A DNA stretch of 64,000 nucleotides from JBNGOQ01 sp050589645 (GTDB lineage: Bacteria; Bacteroidota; Bacteroidia; Flavobacteriales; Flavobacteriaceae): the NCBI RefSeq assembly GCF_050589645.1, contig NZ_JBNGOQ010000004.1, forward strand, positions 310,001-374,000, in the 5' to 3' direction. Numbering within the stretch: the first letter of the stretch is position 1; every line of letters starts with the position of its first letter. The notes beneath the pieces are model-generated. The model saw only the letters and a program-made list of their open reading frames with translations. It was not told where the DNA came from and made no database searches. Made by a program: the position numbers and the translations under genes. Of the stretch, positions 22,392 through 32,530 are shown piece after piece.

Positions 22392-24479
22392 TCAAAGCCG
22401 ATAACTAAGGCCCAAGCTGCCGTAATAGTTTCTGGCATCCCCTGGATTAAAAAAACGGGGCTCCGCGCCACCAAAGCCTACTGCATTGATCAGTACGGAT
22501 CTTGCGTAACGGGTATTCCACAAATTGTTGATGCCCAGATCCAATTGCATACTAAACTTCTTGGAAAACGCCCGTTTGTACCCTAGCCGCGTATTGAAGA
22601 CCGTATACGGCTCACTGGAAAGGGTGTTGGCATCTGTCAAGGGAATCGCTCCTACGGTAGTGTGCGCCAGGTTACAATAGAAACCGGCGGTATGATGAAA
22701 TTGAAGCCCCGAGTTGATACGATGTCGAGGAACTCCGGTCAGCGGGTTGCCCGAAAATACGGTATCGCCATCCACAAAATCCACAAAGCTATGGTCGTTA
22801 AGGGTATAGCTGATGAAAGGTGCTATACGCGCTCTGGTACCAAGGGGAATACTGTAGTTCAGCTCGGTTTCCAGACCCTGGTGTTTTGTACTTCCGGCGT
22901 TTCTTCCGATAAATTGATCTTCCCCAACGCGTTCTGCCACGAGTAGGTTTTTGACATCCATACGGTAGAGGGCCAGGGTAATCCGTAATCTCCCTTTGTC
23001 CAGAAAGAGCCGAGTGCCCAGCTCGTAATTGGTTCCTGTCTCCTGTGAAATATCAGGGTTCAAGGCGCCGTCCGGTGTCAGCGTCTCTTCCAATCCGGGA
23101 TTGGAGAAGCCGCGACTAATATTGGCGTAAACGAGATGCCCTTTTGAAGCGGTATACCGCAGACTAAAACTGGGAAGAACAATGGGGGGAAAGTCGCGCT
23201 CCGCGCTGGTGTTGGCAGCCCCCGTATTAAAGCGATCCCTAAAATCATAAAAGGTATTGTTCAGGCTTAAGCCCGCCTGGGCCTTGAAGCGCGCAGTCAG
23301 GGGAACAGTGAGGCCGGCAAACAGATTGTACTGTCTGCGGAACTCCTTGTTGTCCCCGATTTTATCGCCCAGCAAACTGCCATTGCCATCGTTGTCCCGA
23401 AATAGGTTTTCAAAGGTTCCCCCATGAAACTCATCCGTATAAAGTTCAGCTCCCAAGTTATATTCCAAAGGGCTGTTACCCGTTCCAAAATTTCCAAAAA
23501 AACGTGTCCTTAACCCGTAGCCATTGGTAAACTGGTCCACAATATTGAAGGGTCTGGCCTCAAATTGATCCAAATAGGTGTAGAAGACACTGGTGGTGTT
23601 TTCCAATCGACTGGAAAAGACATACGTATGCGAAATCCCCAACAGGGTATATCGATTGCTTTCAAAACCTTGGGCGGCCAACCAGTTGGCGGCAGCCTGA
23701 CTAGGGTCTTCATCGAAGGCCGATTGGCTTAGGGAACTGGGAATCTGCGCGGTATAGTTAACATGGTTGAGCAACAGGGACATGGAGCTCCGGTCGCTTA
23801 TGCGATAGGAGGTATGGAGCAAAAAACCATCCCGGTCAAAGCGGCTGTTTTCCCGATACCCGTCGGTCTCCAGATGACCGTAGCGCAAGTTTAAGGTAAG
23901 CGGACCTTCCTGATGGTTGAAACCCAGATTGTTTTTGATCAGACCAAAAGAACCTATGGTCAGGTTGTTTTTGAACCGTGTGGCCGCTTCTTCCGGTCTT
24001 TGGGTCCTTAGCAATATGGCCCCGCCGAGATTGGTGCCATAAGCCGTGCCCTTGGGACCTTTAATGACCTCGACCTGCCCTAAATTTTCAAGGTCATAGG
24101 TCTCTATCGTGGAGAAGCCCGTACCATTGGTGACGGGAATATCATCGTAATACAAGCGGAGCTTATCCGTGCCAAAAGGGGTACGCGCCCCGATGCCACG
24201 TATGGTAATTCTATTGGTGTTCAAAGCCCCGGAAAGTATGTATACGCCTGCAATTTGATTGATGGGGGAGATGAGGTCCACGGGACTATAGTTTTGAAAG
24301 GCCGTTGGTCCTACTTGGCTAGTCGGTAGGATGCCCAAGGGGTTTCTATGGGCGATGGTATCTAGCAATACTACCTCGTCCAAGGCGGTAATACTGTCCT
24401 TTTGGGTTTGCTGTGCACGGCTCATAGTGAGCGCGGCAAGCAAGGCGAGAAAAACTAGGGAGGCCCTGATTATATTCAT
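22392..24479 (-). CDS. TonB-dependent outer-membrane receptor
   Basis: A 695-residue product from ATG 24479, which starts the signal peptide MNIIRASLVFLALLAALTMS. A plug domain (about residues 45-155) contains QIAGVYILSGALNTNRITIRG and QVEVIKGPKGTAYGTNLGGA. A 22-strand-type barrel ends in YYGSLGLSYRL. There is no carboxypeptidase-like N-terminal extension, so it resembles classical siderophore or metal-chelate receptors rather than the SusC type. The ligand is unknown. A small outer-membrane barrel gene lies just upstream (stop at 24501), so both may form an operon. Confidence 0.9.
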   Translation of the reverse strand: MNIIRASLVFLALLAALTMSRAQQTQKDSITALDEVVLLDTIAHRNPLGILPTSQVGPTAFQNYSPVDLISPINQIAGVYILSGALNTNRITIRGIGARTPFGTDKLRLYYDDIPVTNGTGFSTIETYDLENLGQVEVIKGPKGTAYGTNLGGAILLRTQRPEEAATRFKNNLTIGSFGLIKNNLGFNHQEGPLTLNLRYGHLETDGYRENSRFDRDGFLLHTSYRISDRSSMSLLLNHVNYTAQIPSSLSQSAFDEDPSQAAANWLAAQGFESNRYTLLGISHTYVFSSRLENTTSVFYTYLDQFEARPFNIVDQFTNGYGLRTRFFGNFGTGNSPLEYNLGAELYTDEFHGGTFENLFRDNDGNGSLLGDKIGDNKEFRRQYNLFAGLTVPLTARFKAQAGLSLNNTFYDFRDRFNTGAANTSAERDFPPIVLPSFSLRYTASKGHLVYANISRGFSNPGLEETLTPDGALNPDISQETGTNYELGTRLFLDKGRLRITLALYRMDVKNLLVAERVGEDQFIGRNAGSTKHQGLETELNYSIPLGTRARIAPFISYTLNDHSFVDFVDGDTVFSGNPLTGVPRHRINSGLQFHHTAGFYCNLAHTTVGAIPLTDANTLSSEPYTVFNTRLGYKRAFSKKFSMQLDLGINNLWNTRYARSVLINAVGFGGAEPRFFNPGDARNYYGSLGLSYRL

Positions 24480-24500
24480 ATACGGGGCCAAAAATAGGGA

Positions 24501-25025
24501 TTAAAACCGAAAACCGACAGATAGGCCTACCCGATACATAAAGGTCTCCTGGAAATCTTCCGGATTCACGTTTCGGCCAAACCCACCGTTGATTTCCAGG
24601 GTGAATTTTTCACTTCGGGTCACCCATTTGTTCCCAAGTCCAAGACCAAGGGCCACAGTGCTGTAGTCATTGTTTCGAGCCCCCAGTGTCCCCCCAGCCA
24701 AAGTATCGTCCTCACCCGTATAGTAGAGGCCAAAAGCTTCCGCAAAAAAACCACTTCTAGGACCATAACCAAAATAGGCCCGGAAGTTGGGGCCTATGCC
24801 AAAATCACCGTTATAGTCCAGCGCATCGTTGTCAAAATAAACGGTACCCCCAAAACTGGTGTCCTCGCTAAAAAAATATTCATAGGAAAAATCGAGTGTC
24901 GTCGTGGCCAGAAAAAGGCCGGCATTGAATTTTAGCTCATGGTCGTTCTGGTATCGTGGATAGGCTTGGGCCATGCCAAAATGTGCTGCCATAGTGAATA
25001 GGACCAAAATGTAAAACTTTTTCAT
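24501..25025 (-). CDS. Small outer-membrane beta-barrel protein
   Basis: A 174-residue product. A signal peptide (MKKFYILVLFTMAAHFGMAQA) is followed by about eight amphipathic strands (LKFNAGLFLATTTLDFSYEY, GGTVYFDNDALDY, VALGLGLGNKWVT), ending in MYRVGLSVGFRF with a terminal phenylalanine, the usual BamA-recognised end. It is 22 bases upstream of the TonB receptor on the same strand. No substrate can be inferred. Confidence 0.82.
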   Translation of the reverse strand: MKKFYILVLFTMAAHFGMAQAYPRYQNDHELKFNAGLFLATTTLDFSYEYFFSEDTSFGGTVYFDNDALDYNGDFGIGPNFRAYFGYGPRSGFFAEAFGLYYTGEDDTLAGGTLGARNNDYSTVALGLGLGNKWVTRSEKFTLEINGGFGRNVNPEDFQETFMYRVGLSVGFRF

Positions 25026-25164
25026 GCTGTCTGTTTTTACTATCCCTGTAATACAAATCCCGTTCCAAAAGTATAAAATCCAATTTTTTATGCACCAATG
25101 CTACCCAGTATATTCCCGATTTTGTTACTTTTAGCTGCTGTAAAATCCACCTAAAAAAGTACTG

Positions 25165-25929
25165 ATGAAAATCGTCTCCTATAATGTAAATGGTATCAGG
25201 GCAGCCCTGAACAAAGGTTTTGTGGCATGGCTGCAAAGTGTAGACCCCGATGTGGTGTGCCTACAGGAAACCAAGGCGCAGAAAGAACAATTGGACCTGT
25301 CTATTTTTGATCGGGCAGGGTACCCTTTTAATTACTGGTACAGCGCACAAAAGAAGGGCTACAGTGGGGTGGCCATTTTGGCCAAGCGAGAACCGGATCA
25401 TGTGGCCTATGGTACGGGCATTGACTATATGGACCACGAGGGAAGAAATCTTAGGGCCGATTTTAATGGCGTCTCCGTTATGAGCATGTACCTCCCTTCG
25501 GGCACCAATATGGACCGATTGGAGTTTAAGCTGAAATACATGGCCGATTTTCAGGAATATGCCAACCAGTTGCGAAAAGAACACCCCAATCTAATTGTCT
25601 GTGGGGATTACAACATTTGCCACGAGGCTATTGATATCCATGACCCCATAAGGAACAAGAACGTATCGGGCTTTTTACCGGTTGAGCGCGAATGGATCGG
25701 AAATTTTATGGCCAGTGGTTTTATAGATAGCTTTAGGCACTTCAACAAGGAACCCCATAATTATACCTGGTGGAGCTATAGGGCCAATGCGCGCAATAAC
25801 AACAAAGGCTGGCGTTTGGATTATGGCATGGTGAGCCAGCCCTTGGAAAGTAGGTTAAAGCGATCCGTAATCCTTTCCGAAGCCAAGCACAGTGACCATT
25901 GTCCTATTTTGCTGGAGCTGGAAAAATAG
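25165..25929 (+). CDS. xth: Exodeoxyribonuclease III / AP endonuclease
   Basis: A 254-residue product of the EEP (exonuclease-endonuclease-phosphatase) superfamily, acting in base-excision repair of abasic sites. Visible motifs are KIVSYNVNGIRAAL, VCLQETKAQ (metal-binding Glu), the tyrosine/Asp pair in MYLPSG, GDYNICHEAIDIHDP, and the catalytic Asp-His end KHSDHCPILLEL. The start ATG at 25165 is the only one near the first motif. It is monocistronic. Confidence 0.93.
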   Translation: MKIVSYNVNGIRAALNKGFVAWLQSVDPDVVCLQETKAQKEQLDLSIFDRAGYPFNYWYSAQKKGYSGVAILAKREPDHVAYGTGIDYMDHEGRNLRADFNGVSVMSMYLPSGTNMDRLEFKLKYMADFQEYANQLRKEHPNLIVCGDYNICHEAIDIHDPIRNKNVSGFLPVEREWIGNFMASGFIDSFRHFNKEPHNYTWWSYRANARNNNKGWRLDYGMVSQPLESRLKRSVILSEAKHSDHCPILLELEK

Positions 25930-26002
25930 GGGCGGCGAAACCATATCGGACGATAATTTGTACCTTTGCCCGCAAAAATAATTGCTAATCCCTACCTTTT
26001 AA

Positions 26003-27043
26003 ATGAAATATACCAAGCTACCGCACACGGATCTTGAAGTAAGCAAAATCTGTTTGGGCACCATGACCTGGGGCCGTCAAAATACCGAAGAAGAGGGCCA
26101 CCAACAAATGAACTATGCCCTGGACCAAGGCGTGAATTTTTTCGATACGGCAGAACTATATCCGGTTCCAGCAAAAAAGGAGCTGTATGCCGCCACCGAG
26201 GAAATTATCGGGAATTGGTTCAAAAAAACAGGAAATAGGGACAAGGTCATTCTGGCCTCCAAGATTGCTGGAAAGGGCGATTACACAAAATTCATTCGAA
26301 CTACAGGCTTTAGTCGGGATTCCATTATTGAAGCAGTGGAAGGTAGTTTGACCCGTTTGCAGACCGATTATATAGACCTTTACCAGTTGCATTGGCCGGA
26401 AAGGGCCACCAACTTCTTTGGGCAACGGGGATATACCCATCAAGTTACCGATTACTGGAAAGACAATATACACCAGGTGTTGGAAACGCTAAGGGATCTG
26501 GTCCAAGAAGGAAAAATACGGCATGTGGGCCTATCCAATGAAACTCCCTGGGGCACCATGCGTTTCCTGGAAGAATCCAAGGTGCATGACAGTTTGCCCA
26601 GGATGATTACCATTCAAAACCCCTACAGCTTGTTGAACCGTACCTTTGAGGTAGGGTTGGCCGAAATCGCTATCCGCGAAAATATCGGATTAATTCCGTA
26701 CTCCCCCATGGGCTTCGGCGTGCTCAGCGGAAAATACCTAGGAGGGAAAATGCCGGAAAACGCCAGGATCACCATCTTTCCGAATTACAGCCGCTACAGT
26801 GGGGAGACGGCCGTAGCCGCGACCCAACGTTACTATGATCTGGCCCAGGAGCATCAGATGTCCTTGGCGCAGATGGCCCTGGCCTTTGTGAATACCAGAC
26901 CCTTTGTTACCAGTACTATCATAGGGGCCACCAGTATGGAACAGTTAAAGGAAAATATTGCCAGTATTGAACTGGACTTGTCCGAAGAGGTACTAAAGGG
27001 CATAGAGGAAATCCATGGGGCCATTCCCAATCCGGCACCCTAA
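26003..27043 (+). CDS. Aldo/keto reductase, Tas-like
   Basis: A 346-residue TIM-barrel NADPH oxidoreductase. The catalytic tetrad residues are in FFDTAELYPV (Asp, Tyr), KVILASKIAG (Lys) and YQLHWPER (His). The EAVEGSLTRLQTDYIDLYQLHWP signature and KIRHVGLSNETPWG match the Tas/YajO branch. The C-terminal GATSMEQLKENI segment is the cofactor-binding end. The substrate is unknown. It overlaps the convergent alpha/beta hydrolase by four bases. Confidence 0.9.
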   Translation: MKYTKLPHTDLEVSKICLGTMTWGRQNTEEEGHQQMNYALDQGVNFFDTAELYPVPAKKELYAATEEIIGNWFKKTGNRDKVILASKIAGKGDYTKFIRTTGFSRDSIIEAVEGSLTRLQTDYIDLYQLHWPERATNFFGQRGYTHQVTDYWKDNIHQVLETLRDLVQEGKIRHVGLSNETPWGTMRFLEESKVHDSLPRMITIQNPYSLLNRTFEVGLAEIAIRENIGLIPYSPMGFGVLSGKYLGGKMPENARITIFPNYSRYSGETAVAATQRYYDLAQEHQMSLAQMALAFVNTRPFVTSTIIGATSMEQLKENIASIELDLSEEVLKGIEEIHGAIPNPAP

Positions 27044-28095
27044 TCCTCTGGGGGCGTATCCACGTCATCGATAAATTGGATAACCCCTTTGAAGTAATTT
27101 TCCTGATCATCATATTGGGACAAATGGCTTCCATTGGGGCAAAAAAGATAGGTCCCGTTCTGCACCTGTTTGGACATCCATTCCATATGTGTGGGATCCA
27201 TGGTATCGTATTTGCTCCCAATGACCAGGGTAGGAACACGTATTTCCTTGAGCCTGTCCTTGATATCCCAGTCCTTTAGGGTGGCGTTGCCCGTTATGCC
27301 AAATTCACTATATCCCTGCATGTGCACATAAATTTGGTTGTTGGCGTGCTTTAAGCTGCGCATTACGGCTTCGGGCCATTGGTCGGGCGGACTGCGAAGC
27401 ACGTGCTCCGTATAGTAGTGTGTGAACAACAGTTCCCCATAGCGCGGGTTTTCATAATCTTCCTTGGCCTCAATGGCCTGTATTTCGGTATACACCTCCG
27501 GATCCAATTGGGGCCCCAGGACTTCCTGTGCATAGGCATTGTATTCCGGGATACTGCTCATCATGTTGGAGATGATCAGTCCTTTGAGGTTGTCCTGATA
27601 TTTTAGCGCATACTCCATGGCCAGCATCCCTCCCCAGGATTGCCCTAGGAGGTAAAAATTGGAAGGGTCCAATTTCAGGGCCTTCCGTACCTGCTCTACC
27701 TCTTCTACAAAACGTTCCTTGGTCCAAAGGGAAAGGTCATCTGGTTGATCACTGTAGTACGAACCTAGCTGATCGTAGTAGATATACTCAATGCCCGCTT
27801 CCGGGAAATAGCCATCGGCACATTCGTAAAGTTCATGGGTCATCCCGGGGCCTCCATGCAGTAAGAGAACTTTTTTTGTAGGGTTGTTCCCGACCCTTTT
27901 GGTCCAAACCTTAAAGGTGCCTTTGTCCGTGCTTATGGGAATCATCTTGATTCCACCGGTGTATTGGTCGTCCCGGTCGGCAAAACTAAAATAGTCAGTG
28001 GTGGTGGTGTTCGTTTCTTCCGCCTTTGATGCAGGCTGTTGTTTGCAGGCTATAAGGCATAGAAAAAAGAGGGCGAAGGGAAATAGGTGTCTCAT
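27040..28095 (-). CDS. Proline iminopeptidase-like alpha/beta-hydrolase lipoprotein
   Basis: A 351-residue product from ATG 28095, which starts a signal peptide (MRHLFPFALFFLCLIAC) with a lipobox cysteine near residue 17; an in-frame start 24 bases upstream is less likely. The hydrolase core has the oxyanion HGGPGMTHELY, nucleophile serine in GQSWGGMLA, a C-terminal Asp near TLVIGSKYDTMDP, and histidine in NGSHLSQYDD. HGGPG with GQSWGG is the S33 signature. It is probably an envelope peptidase removing N-terminal proline or a related residue. Confidence 0.88.
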   Translation of the reverse strand: MRHLFPFALFFLCLIACKQQPASKAEETNTTTTDYFSFADRDDQYTGGIKMIPISTDKGTFKVWTKRVGNNPTKKVLLLHGGPGMTHELYECADGYFPEAGIEYIYYDQLGSYYSDQPDDLSLWTKERFVEEVEQVRKALKLDPSNFYLLGQSWGGMLAMEYALKYQDNLKGLIISNMMSSIPEYNAYAQEVLGPQLDPEVYTEIQAIEAKEDYENPRYGELLFTHYYTEHVLRSPPDQWPEAVMRSLKHANNQIYVHMQGYSEFGITGNATLKDWDIKDRLKEIRVPTLVIGSKYDTMDPTHMEWMSKQVQNGTYLFCPNGSHLSQYDDQENYFKGVIQFIDDVDTPPED

Positions 28096-28142
28096 GTTTA
28101 GCTGTATTGGATATCCCATAAAGTTAGGGATTATTGTTGATC

Positions 28143-29504
28143 TTAGCCGAACAATGCCCGTACCACATCCTCTATCTTTGAGGCCAATCGGATTTCTATT
28201 TTTGGGTTTTTTAGGGCAATTTTATTGTTTTTGGACACAAAAATGGCGGTAAAACCCAATTTCTCGGCCTCCAGGATGCGTTGATCTACCCGTTGCACCG
28301 GGCGTATCTCCCCAGCGAGTCCCACCTCTGCCGCAAAGCATACCCCTTTCTCAACAGGGATATCCGCAGTGCTTGAAAGTATGGCACCAATGACCGCCAG
28401 ATCAATGGCCGGATCATCTACCGAGATGCCGCCGGTAATATTTAGAAACACGTCCTTGGCTCCCAGTTTAAATCCCGCTCTTTTTTCGAGCACCGCCAGC
28501 AACATGTTCAAACGTTTTGCATTATAGCCCGTTGTGGTTCTTTGGGGCGTGCCGTATACCGCGGTGCTTACCAGCGCTTGGATCTCTATCATCAAGGGGC
28601 GCATGCCTTCTACTGTAGCAGCTATGGCGGTACCGCTGAGGTCCCCATCGTTCTTTGATATTAAAATTTCAGAAGGGTTGTTCACCTCCCGAAGCCCGCT
28701 TCCCTGCATTTCGTAGATACCCAGTTCGGCTGTGGAGCCAAAACGGTTTTTCAAGGCACGTAGAATGCGGTATACATAGTTGCGATCACCTTCGAACTGC
28801 AAGACCGTATCTACCATATGTTCCAGAATCTTGGGTCCGGCAATGGTACCATCCTTGGTGATATGCCCGATTAGAATAACCGGGATATTGGTCTCTTTCG
28901 CAAATTTGATAAGTTCGGCGGTACATTCACGTATTTGTGAGATGCTACCGGCGGCAGACTCAATATAATCCGAATGCAGGGTCTGGATGGAATCGATAAC
29001 CACAATGTCCGGGGCCACGGCCTGGATCTGCTGAAAAATATGTTGGGTCTTGGTCTCGGTGAGGACATAGCAGGATTCGCTACCGGGATGTACCCTATCG
29101 GCCCTCATCTTAATTTGTTTTTGGCTTTCCTCTCCGGACACATACAGGGTCTTGTATGGAAGTTTTAGCGCAATCTGCAGCAAGAGCGTACTTTTGCCAA
29201 TTCCGGGTTCCCCGCCCAAAAGCACCAGGGAACCGGGCACAAGGCCACCGCCCAAGACCCTATTGAACTCTTTGTCATGAAGGTCAAGTCGTGTTTCCGT
29301 GGCTGTGCTTATCTCATGGACCCTAAGGGATTTAACCGTCTTTTTTGAACCATTTGCACTGGTTTTCCAGGCGGTTTTTTCCTCTTTTTGGATAACTTCC
29401 TCCACCACGGTATTCCATTGTTTGCAGGCAGTACATTGTCCCACCCATTTGGCGTACTGCGTACCGCAGTGCTGGCAGAAAAAAGCTGTTTTGGTCTTGG
29501 CCAT
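28143..29504 (-). CDS. radA: DNA repair protein RadA
   Basis: A 453-residue product from ATG 29504. That start gives MAKTKTAFFCQHCG; the open frame upstream lacks homology-like sequence. A C4 zinc finger (CQHC ... CTAC) is followed by a RecA-like ATPase with Walker A GGEPGIGKSTLL and the RadA motif KNRFG. A Lon-like C-terminal domain (from about VFLNITGGISVDDPAIDLAV) completes it. It acts as a branch-migration helicase in recombination. It is 48 bases downstream of the start of the hydrolase gene in the same direction. Confidence 0.95.
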   Translation of the reverse strand: MAKTKTAFFCQHCGTQYAKWVGQCTACKQWNTVVEEVIQKEEKTAWKTSANGSKKTVKSLRVHEISTATETRLDLHDKEFNRVLGGGLVPGSLVLLGGEPGIGKSTLLLQIALKLPYKTLYVSGEESQKQIKMRADRVHPGSESCYVLTETKTQHIFQQIQAVAPDIVVIDSIQTLHSDYIESAAGSISQIRECTAELIKFAKETNIPVILIGHITKDGTIAGPKILEHMVDTVLQFEGDRNYVYRILRALKNRFGSTAELGIYEMQGSGLREVNNPSEILISKNDGDLSGTAIAATVEGMRPLMIEIQALVSTAVYGTPQRTTTGYNAKRLNMLLAVLEKRAGFKLGAKDVFLNITGGISVDDPAIDLAVIGAILSSTADIPVEKGVCFAAEVGLAGEIRPVQRVDQRILEAEKLGFTAIFVSKNNKIALKNPKIEIRLASKIEDVVRALFG

Positions 29505-29644
29505 TTCTAGGTTTAAGCTTGCGTCTAAAGATAGAATAAAGTTTAAAAAAAGGGACCGAAAAACTTCAAAAGCTATCGCCGGTGTTTTGGAACAATAAGT
29601 ACTGCCCCATGCACGTTTCTTCTTTGGGGCATCTTTTAACACAT

Positions 29645-30325
29645 ATGATCATGATCAATGGAATTTTGCTTTGGCCCCGTACCTCAAAAATTGTATTTCT
29701 TGCTTTTATTTTGGCGATAACAGCCTGCAGTTCCGATAAGGACGCCCCACCGGATCCCGATCCACCGATAGCGTTGTCCGGAGACTGCGCCAGCTTTCCA
29801 AAGGCGGATGACAGATTACCAGCCACGATAGCCGCGGAAATACTGGACCTGCATAATGAAAAACGGGCAGAATATTGTCTTCCCCCCTTGGAATGGGACT
29901 ATAATTTGGCACGCGTGGCCCAATGGTGGGCGGAGACGTCGGGAGCAGATGGTCCCCATAGCGCGATGGCGGACCGATTGGAAAAATACAGGGAATTTTC
30001 GGGTTGTGTGGATGACTGCCCTGAATCCATTGGTGAGAATATGCACTGGCGACAACCTTGGGATTTTTTTGATGATAGTTACGTGTCCGGATGGTTGGCC
30101 GAGGAACAGGATTCCCCATCGTGCAATAGGGGCGGGGCCCATTATACCCAAATGGTATTTGAATTGGCCACCAAGGTAGGTTGCGCCGCGTTCATCGATG
30201 CCGATGGACGGTTACATTTTATCTGCGAATACGATAAATGGCAGGGCGCTTACGACCCGGTCTTTCCAGATGAAAACTGTGGATGTGGTGGAAGGCAATG
30301 GGAGAAGGCCAAGCCTTGTGACTAG
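29645..30325 (+). CDS. CAP-domain (SCP/PR1) lipoprotein
   Basis: About 226 residues. The start at 29645 or 29651 gives a signal segment (ILLWPRTSKIVFLAFILAITAC) with a lipobox cysteine. After a Pro/Asp-rich linker (DAPPDPDPPIA) the CAP domain has LHNEKRAEYCLPPLEWDYNL, the zinc-site-like HSAMADRL, GENMHW and HYTQMVF. Six or more cysteines suggest disulfides, as in secreted CAP proteins. Bacterial CAP proteins are extracellular or surface; the role is unknown. It is divergent from radA across 140 bases. Confidence 0.85.
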   Translation: MIMINGILLWPRTSKIVFLAFILAITACSSDKDAPPDPDPPIALSGDCASFPKADDRLPATIAAEILDLHNEKRAEYCLPPLEWDYNLARVAQWWAETSGADGPHSAMADRLEKYREFSGCVDDCPESIGENMHWRQPWDFFDDSYVSGWLAEEQDSPSCNRGGAHYTQMVFELATKVGCAAFIDADGRLHFICEYDKWQGAYDPVFPDENCGCGGRQWEKAKPCD

Positions 30326-30396
30326 GCCGGAGTTAAGCCCAGGAGCTATACTGCTGATCAAATGCCAGGGCTGGGAATCTCAAGGATAGAAAGGAA

Positions 30397-31539
30397 TCAA
30401 TACCCAAAATCGGCCTTTAGGGCGTCCATTTTGTCCAAGGCCATTTCCTTGGTAAGGAAATCTATCTCCTCCATACCAAAGGCTTTTTCAAAGGTACGCA
30501 GCGCTTTTTTGGTCTCCCCCATTTCCTCGTAATATTCCCCTTCAAAATAAAAGCCCAACATCGTCTCGGGAAATTCGCGCTTACAGAGATCGGACAGCGG
30601 TTTCAAGGACTCAAAATCGTCTTTTTTCCGGCAGCCGGCATAAATGGCCATGATATCGTTCAGTTCTACTTGCTTTCGGAACCCGAACAGTTCTTCGAGT
30701 TTGGCGTATTTTTTTTCCAAATAGTCATATACAGGCTCTTCGGAGGCCAAGATGTTTTTCCGGTATTCCTTTGGACTGATGGGCCTGAACATATCAAAAG
30801 TCCTGTCCCAGGCCTTGCCGATGCCGTAAGTGGCCACGGATATCTCGTTTGCCGATGGATATTCGTCAAAATAGTAGTTTAGATTTTCTTTATCCAGGAC
30901 CTTAATGGCCCGATCCATCTGTAAAGTGGCCTTTTTGTTATCGTCGTTGTTGCCCCCTACCACGAGGTGATAGAATATTTGCTGATCTAGGGCACTGAGT
31001 CTGGCCGGCACCCTGCTCTCCATTTCCGGCGCCAGGAGCGGCGCAATACTGATATAGGCGTTAAAGAGCGACTTCTCCTTGAATAGGTAGTAATTGCCAA
31101 AATTGGCGGTAATATCAAATCCTACGATCATTTTAAAGGGAGCCACGGAATAACTGGTCTCCAAATAAGGAATGATCTCCATGCCCAGAAACTCAAAAAA
31201 CAGCTTCCCTTTTTCCGTGGGCAGCCCGGTATCCGGTTCGTAATCGCAGTCCTCCAGTCGCAGATCGTTCTTGCTCTGGTGAATACCTACCACGATGGTT
31301 TCCGGCATTCCTTGAAACTTACTGTAAAACTTGGAGGTGGCCACTACCTGATCAAATAAGTAATCCCCGTCCAAAACGACTACCAAGGGGTATTTTTTCT
31401 CCTCGGAATAATCTTCCGGAAAATAATAGGAAACATCCCTTCTTTCCTGAAGCTTAAAGGATTCAAAGATTTCCTGGGTCACCTGGGCACTCAATCCCAA
31501 GGACATGATACATGCTAGAAGGGTCAACAAAGATCTCAT
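30397..31539 (-). CDS. Exported esterase, enterochelin-esterase/EstD-like
   Basis: A 380-residue product from ATG 31539, which begins a signal peptide (MRSLLTLLACIMSLGLSAQ). The alpha/beta-hydrolase domain starts RDVSYYFPEDYSEEKKYPLVVVLDGDYLF, as in the putative esterase family PF00756. The nucleophile region reads IVGFDITANFG, where the usual GxSxGG serine is not obvious, so activity is uncertain. The C-terminal 80 residues are helical (EYYEEMGETKKALRTFEKAF), TPR-like. It is the last gene of the panC-panD operon. Confidence 0.72.
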   Translation of the reverse strand: MRSLLTLLACIMSLGLSAQVTQEIFESFKLQERRDVSYYFPEDYSEEKKYPLVVVLDGDYLFDQVVATSKFYSKFQGMPETIVVGIHQSKNDLRLEDCDYEPDTGLPTEKGKLFFEFLGMEIIPYLETSYSVAPFKMIVGFDITANFGNYYLFKEKSLFNAYISIAPLLAPEMESRVPARLSALDQQIFYHLVVGGNNDDNKKATLQMDRAIKVLDKENLNYYFDEYPSANEISVATYGIGKAWDRTFDMFRPISPKEYRKNILASEEPVYDYLEKKYAKLEELFGFRKQVELNDIMAIYAGCRKKDDFESLKPLSDLCKREFPETMLGFYFEGEYYEEMGETKKALRTFEKAFGMEEIDFLTKEMALDKMDALKADFGY

Positions 31540-31562
31540 AAGCTGTTTTTTGGTGTGGAACA

Positions 31563-32528
31563 CTACCGGTTTCTGTTCAATAACGGTAAGACCAGAAAAG
31601 ATATTGCACCAAAAACAACGACCATTAAAGTTTGGGCGATCCACATAATCCAGCCAAAGGCGTCCCCGGATACCGCGCTTATTCCAAAAATGGCAAGGGA
31701 CCCGCTCACGGCAATGGGGTAGAGCCCTATGCCCCCATTGGTAGCGGTCATGGCGAAGGCCCCGGCTACAAAGGCGACCAGGAGTTCGCCCAAGCTAAGG
31801 TCCATGGTTTCGGGCACCGTAAATTTTATCACCCAGAACATGGCAATATAGGCAGACCAGATAAACAGGGTATGCAAAATGAACCCCCATTTATTTTTTA
31901 TTTTAAAAACGCTGAAAACACCATCCAGGAGGCCTTTTACGAAGGCCTTCAATTTAAGGGCAAGATTTGAATTGGATCTGCGCACAAAAACCAGAAACAA
32001 CAGCGCCCCTAAGATGCCTGCTCCGGCCAATAAGAGTAAGCCATTAAGATCAAACCCCCGGTCCTGGAAAAATTCCAGGATGATATCCGTTTGTAAAAAA
32101 AGCGTGATGCCGATGACCAGCATAAGCATGAGCAAATCAATGACGCGCTCGGTGACGATAGTCCCAAACCCCTTCTCAAAGGGCACTTTTTCATAGGTAG
32201 CCAAGGCAGTGGCCCGGAGTATCTCCCCAGACCTGGGAATGCCCAAGTTGGCAAAATAGGCCAAAAGTATGATCAAAATGGTATTGCTTATTTTGGGCCT
32301 ATAACCCAAGGGCGCCAATAGGTAGTTCCATCGTATGGCACGCGACACATGGCTGAGGATTCCTATACCTACCGAAAGGCCTACCCAAAACATATCGGCC
32401 TCCCGAATATACCGCAGGATTTGTTGCCGGTCTTCCGGAGAGGTGATGGTGTACGAATACCAAACCAGAAAAACCCCCAAACCTATGGGAATCACTGTTT
32501 TAAGGATCTTTTTTAAGGAGGCGTTCAA
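31563..32528 (-). CDS. UPF0104/AglD-like integral membrane protein
   Basis: A 321-residue product with about eight hydrophobic helices. RAIRWNYLLAPLGYRPKISN, FANLGIPRSGEILRA and VTERVIDLLMLM match the lysylphosphatidylglycerol synthase TM-domain family (YbhN/UPF0104). In the family this domain translocates or synthesises lipids; the soluble aminoacyl-transferase domain is absent. The start is TTG, two bases after the panD stop: no ATG is available and the N-terminus MNASLKKILK fits the family. It is therefore probably translationally coupled to panD. Confidence 0.82.
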   Translation of the reverse strand: MNASLKKILKTVIPIGLGVFLVWYSYTITSPEDRQQILRYIREADMFWVGLSVGIGILSHVSRAIRWNYLLAPLGYRPKISNTILIILLAYFANLGIPRSGEILRATALATYEKVPFEKGFGTIVTERVIDLLMLMLVIGITLFLQTDIILEFFQDRGFDLNGLLLLAGAGILGALLFLVFVRRSNSNLALKLKAFVKGLLDGVFSVFKIKNKWGFILHTLFIWSAYIAMFWVIKFTVPETMDLSLGELLVAFVAGAFAMTATNGGIGLYPIAVSGSLAIFGISAVSGDAFGWIMWIAQTLMVVVFGAISFLVLPLLNRNR

Positions 32529-32530
32529 AA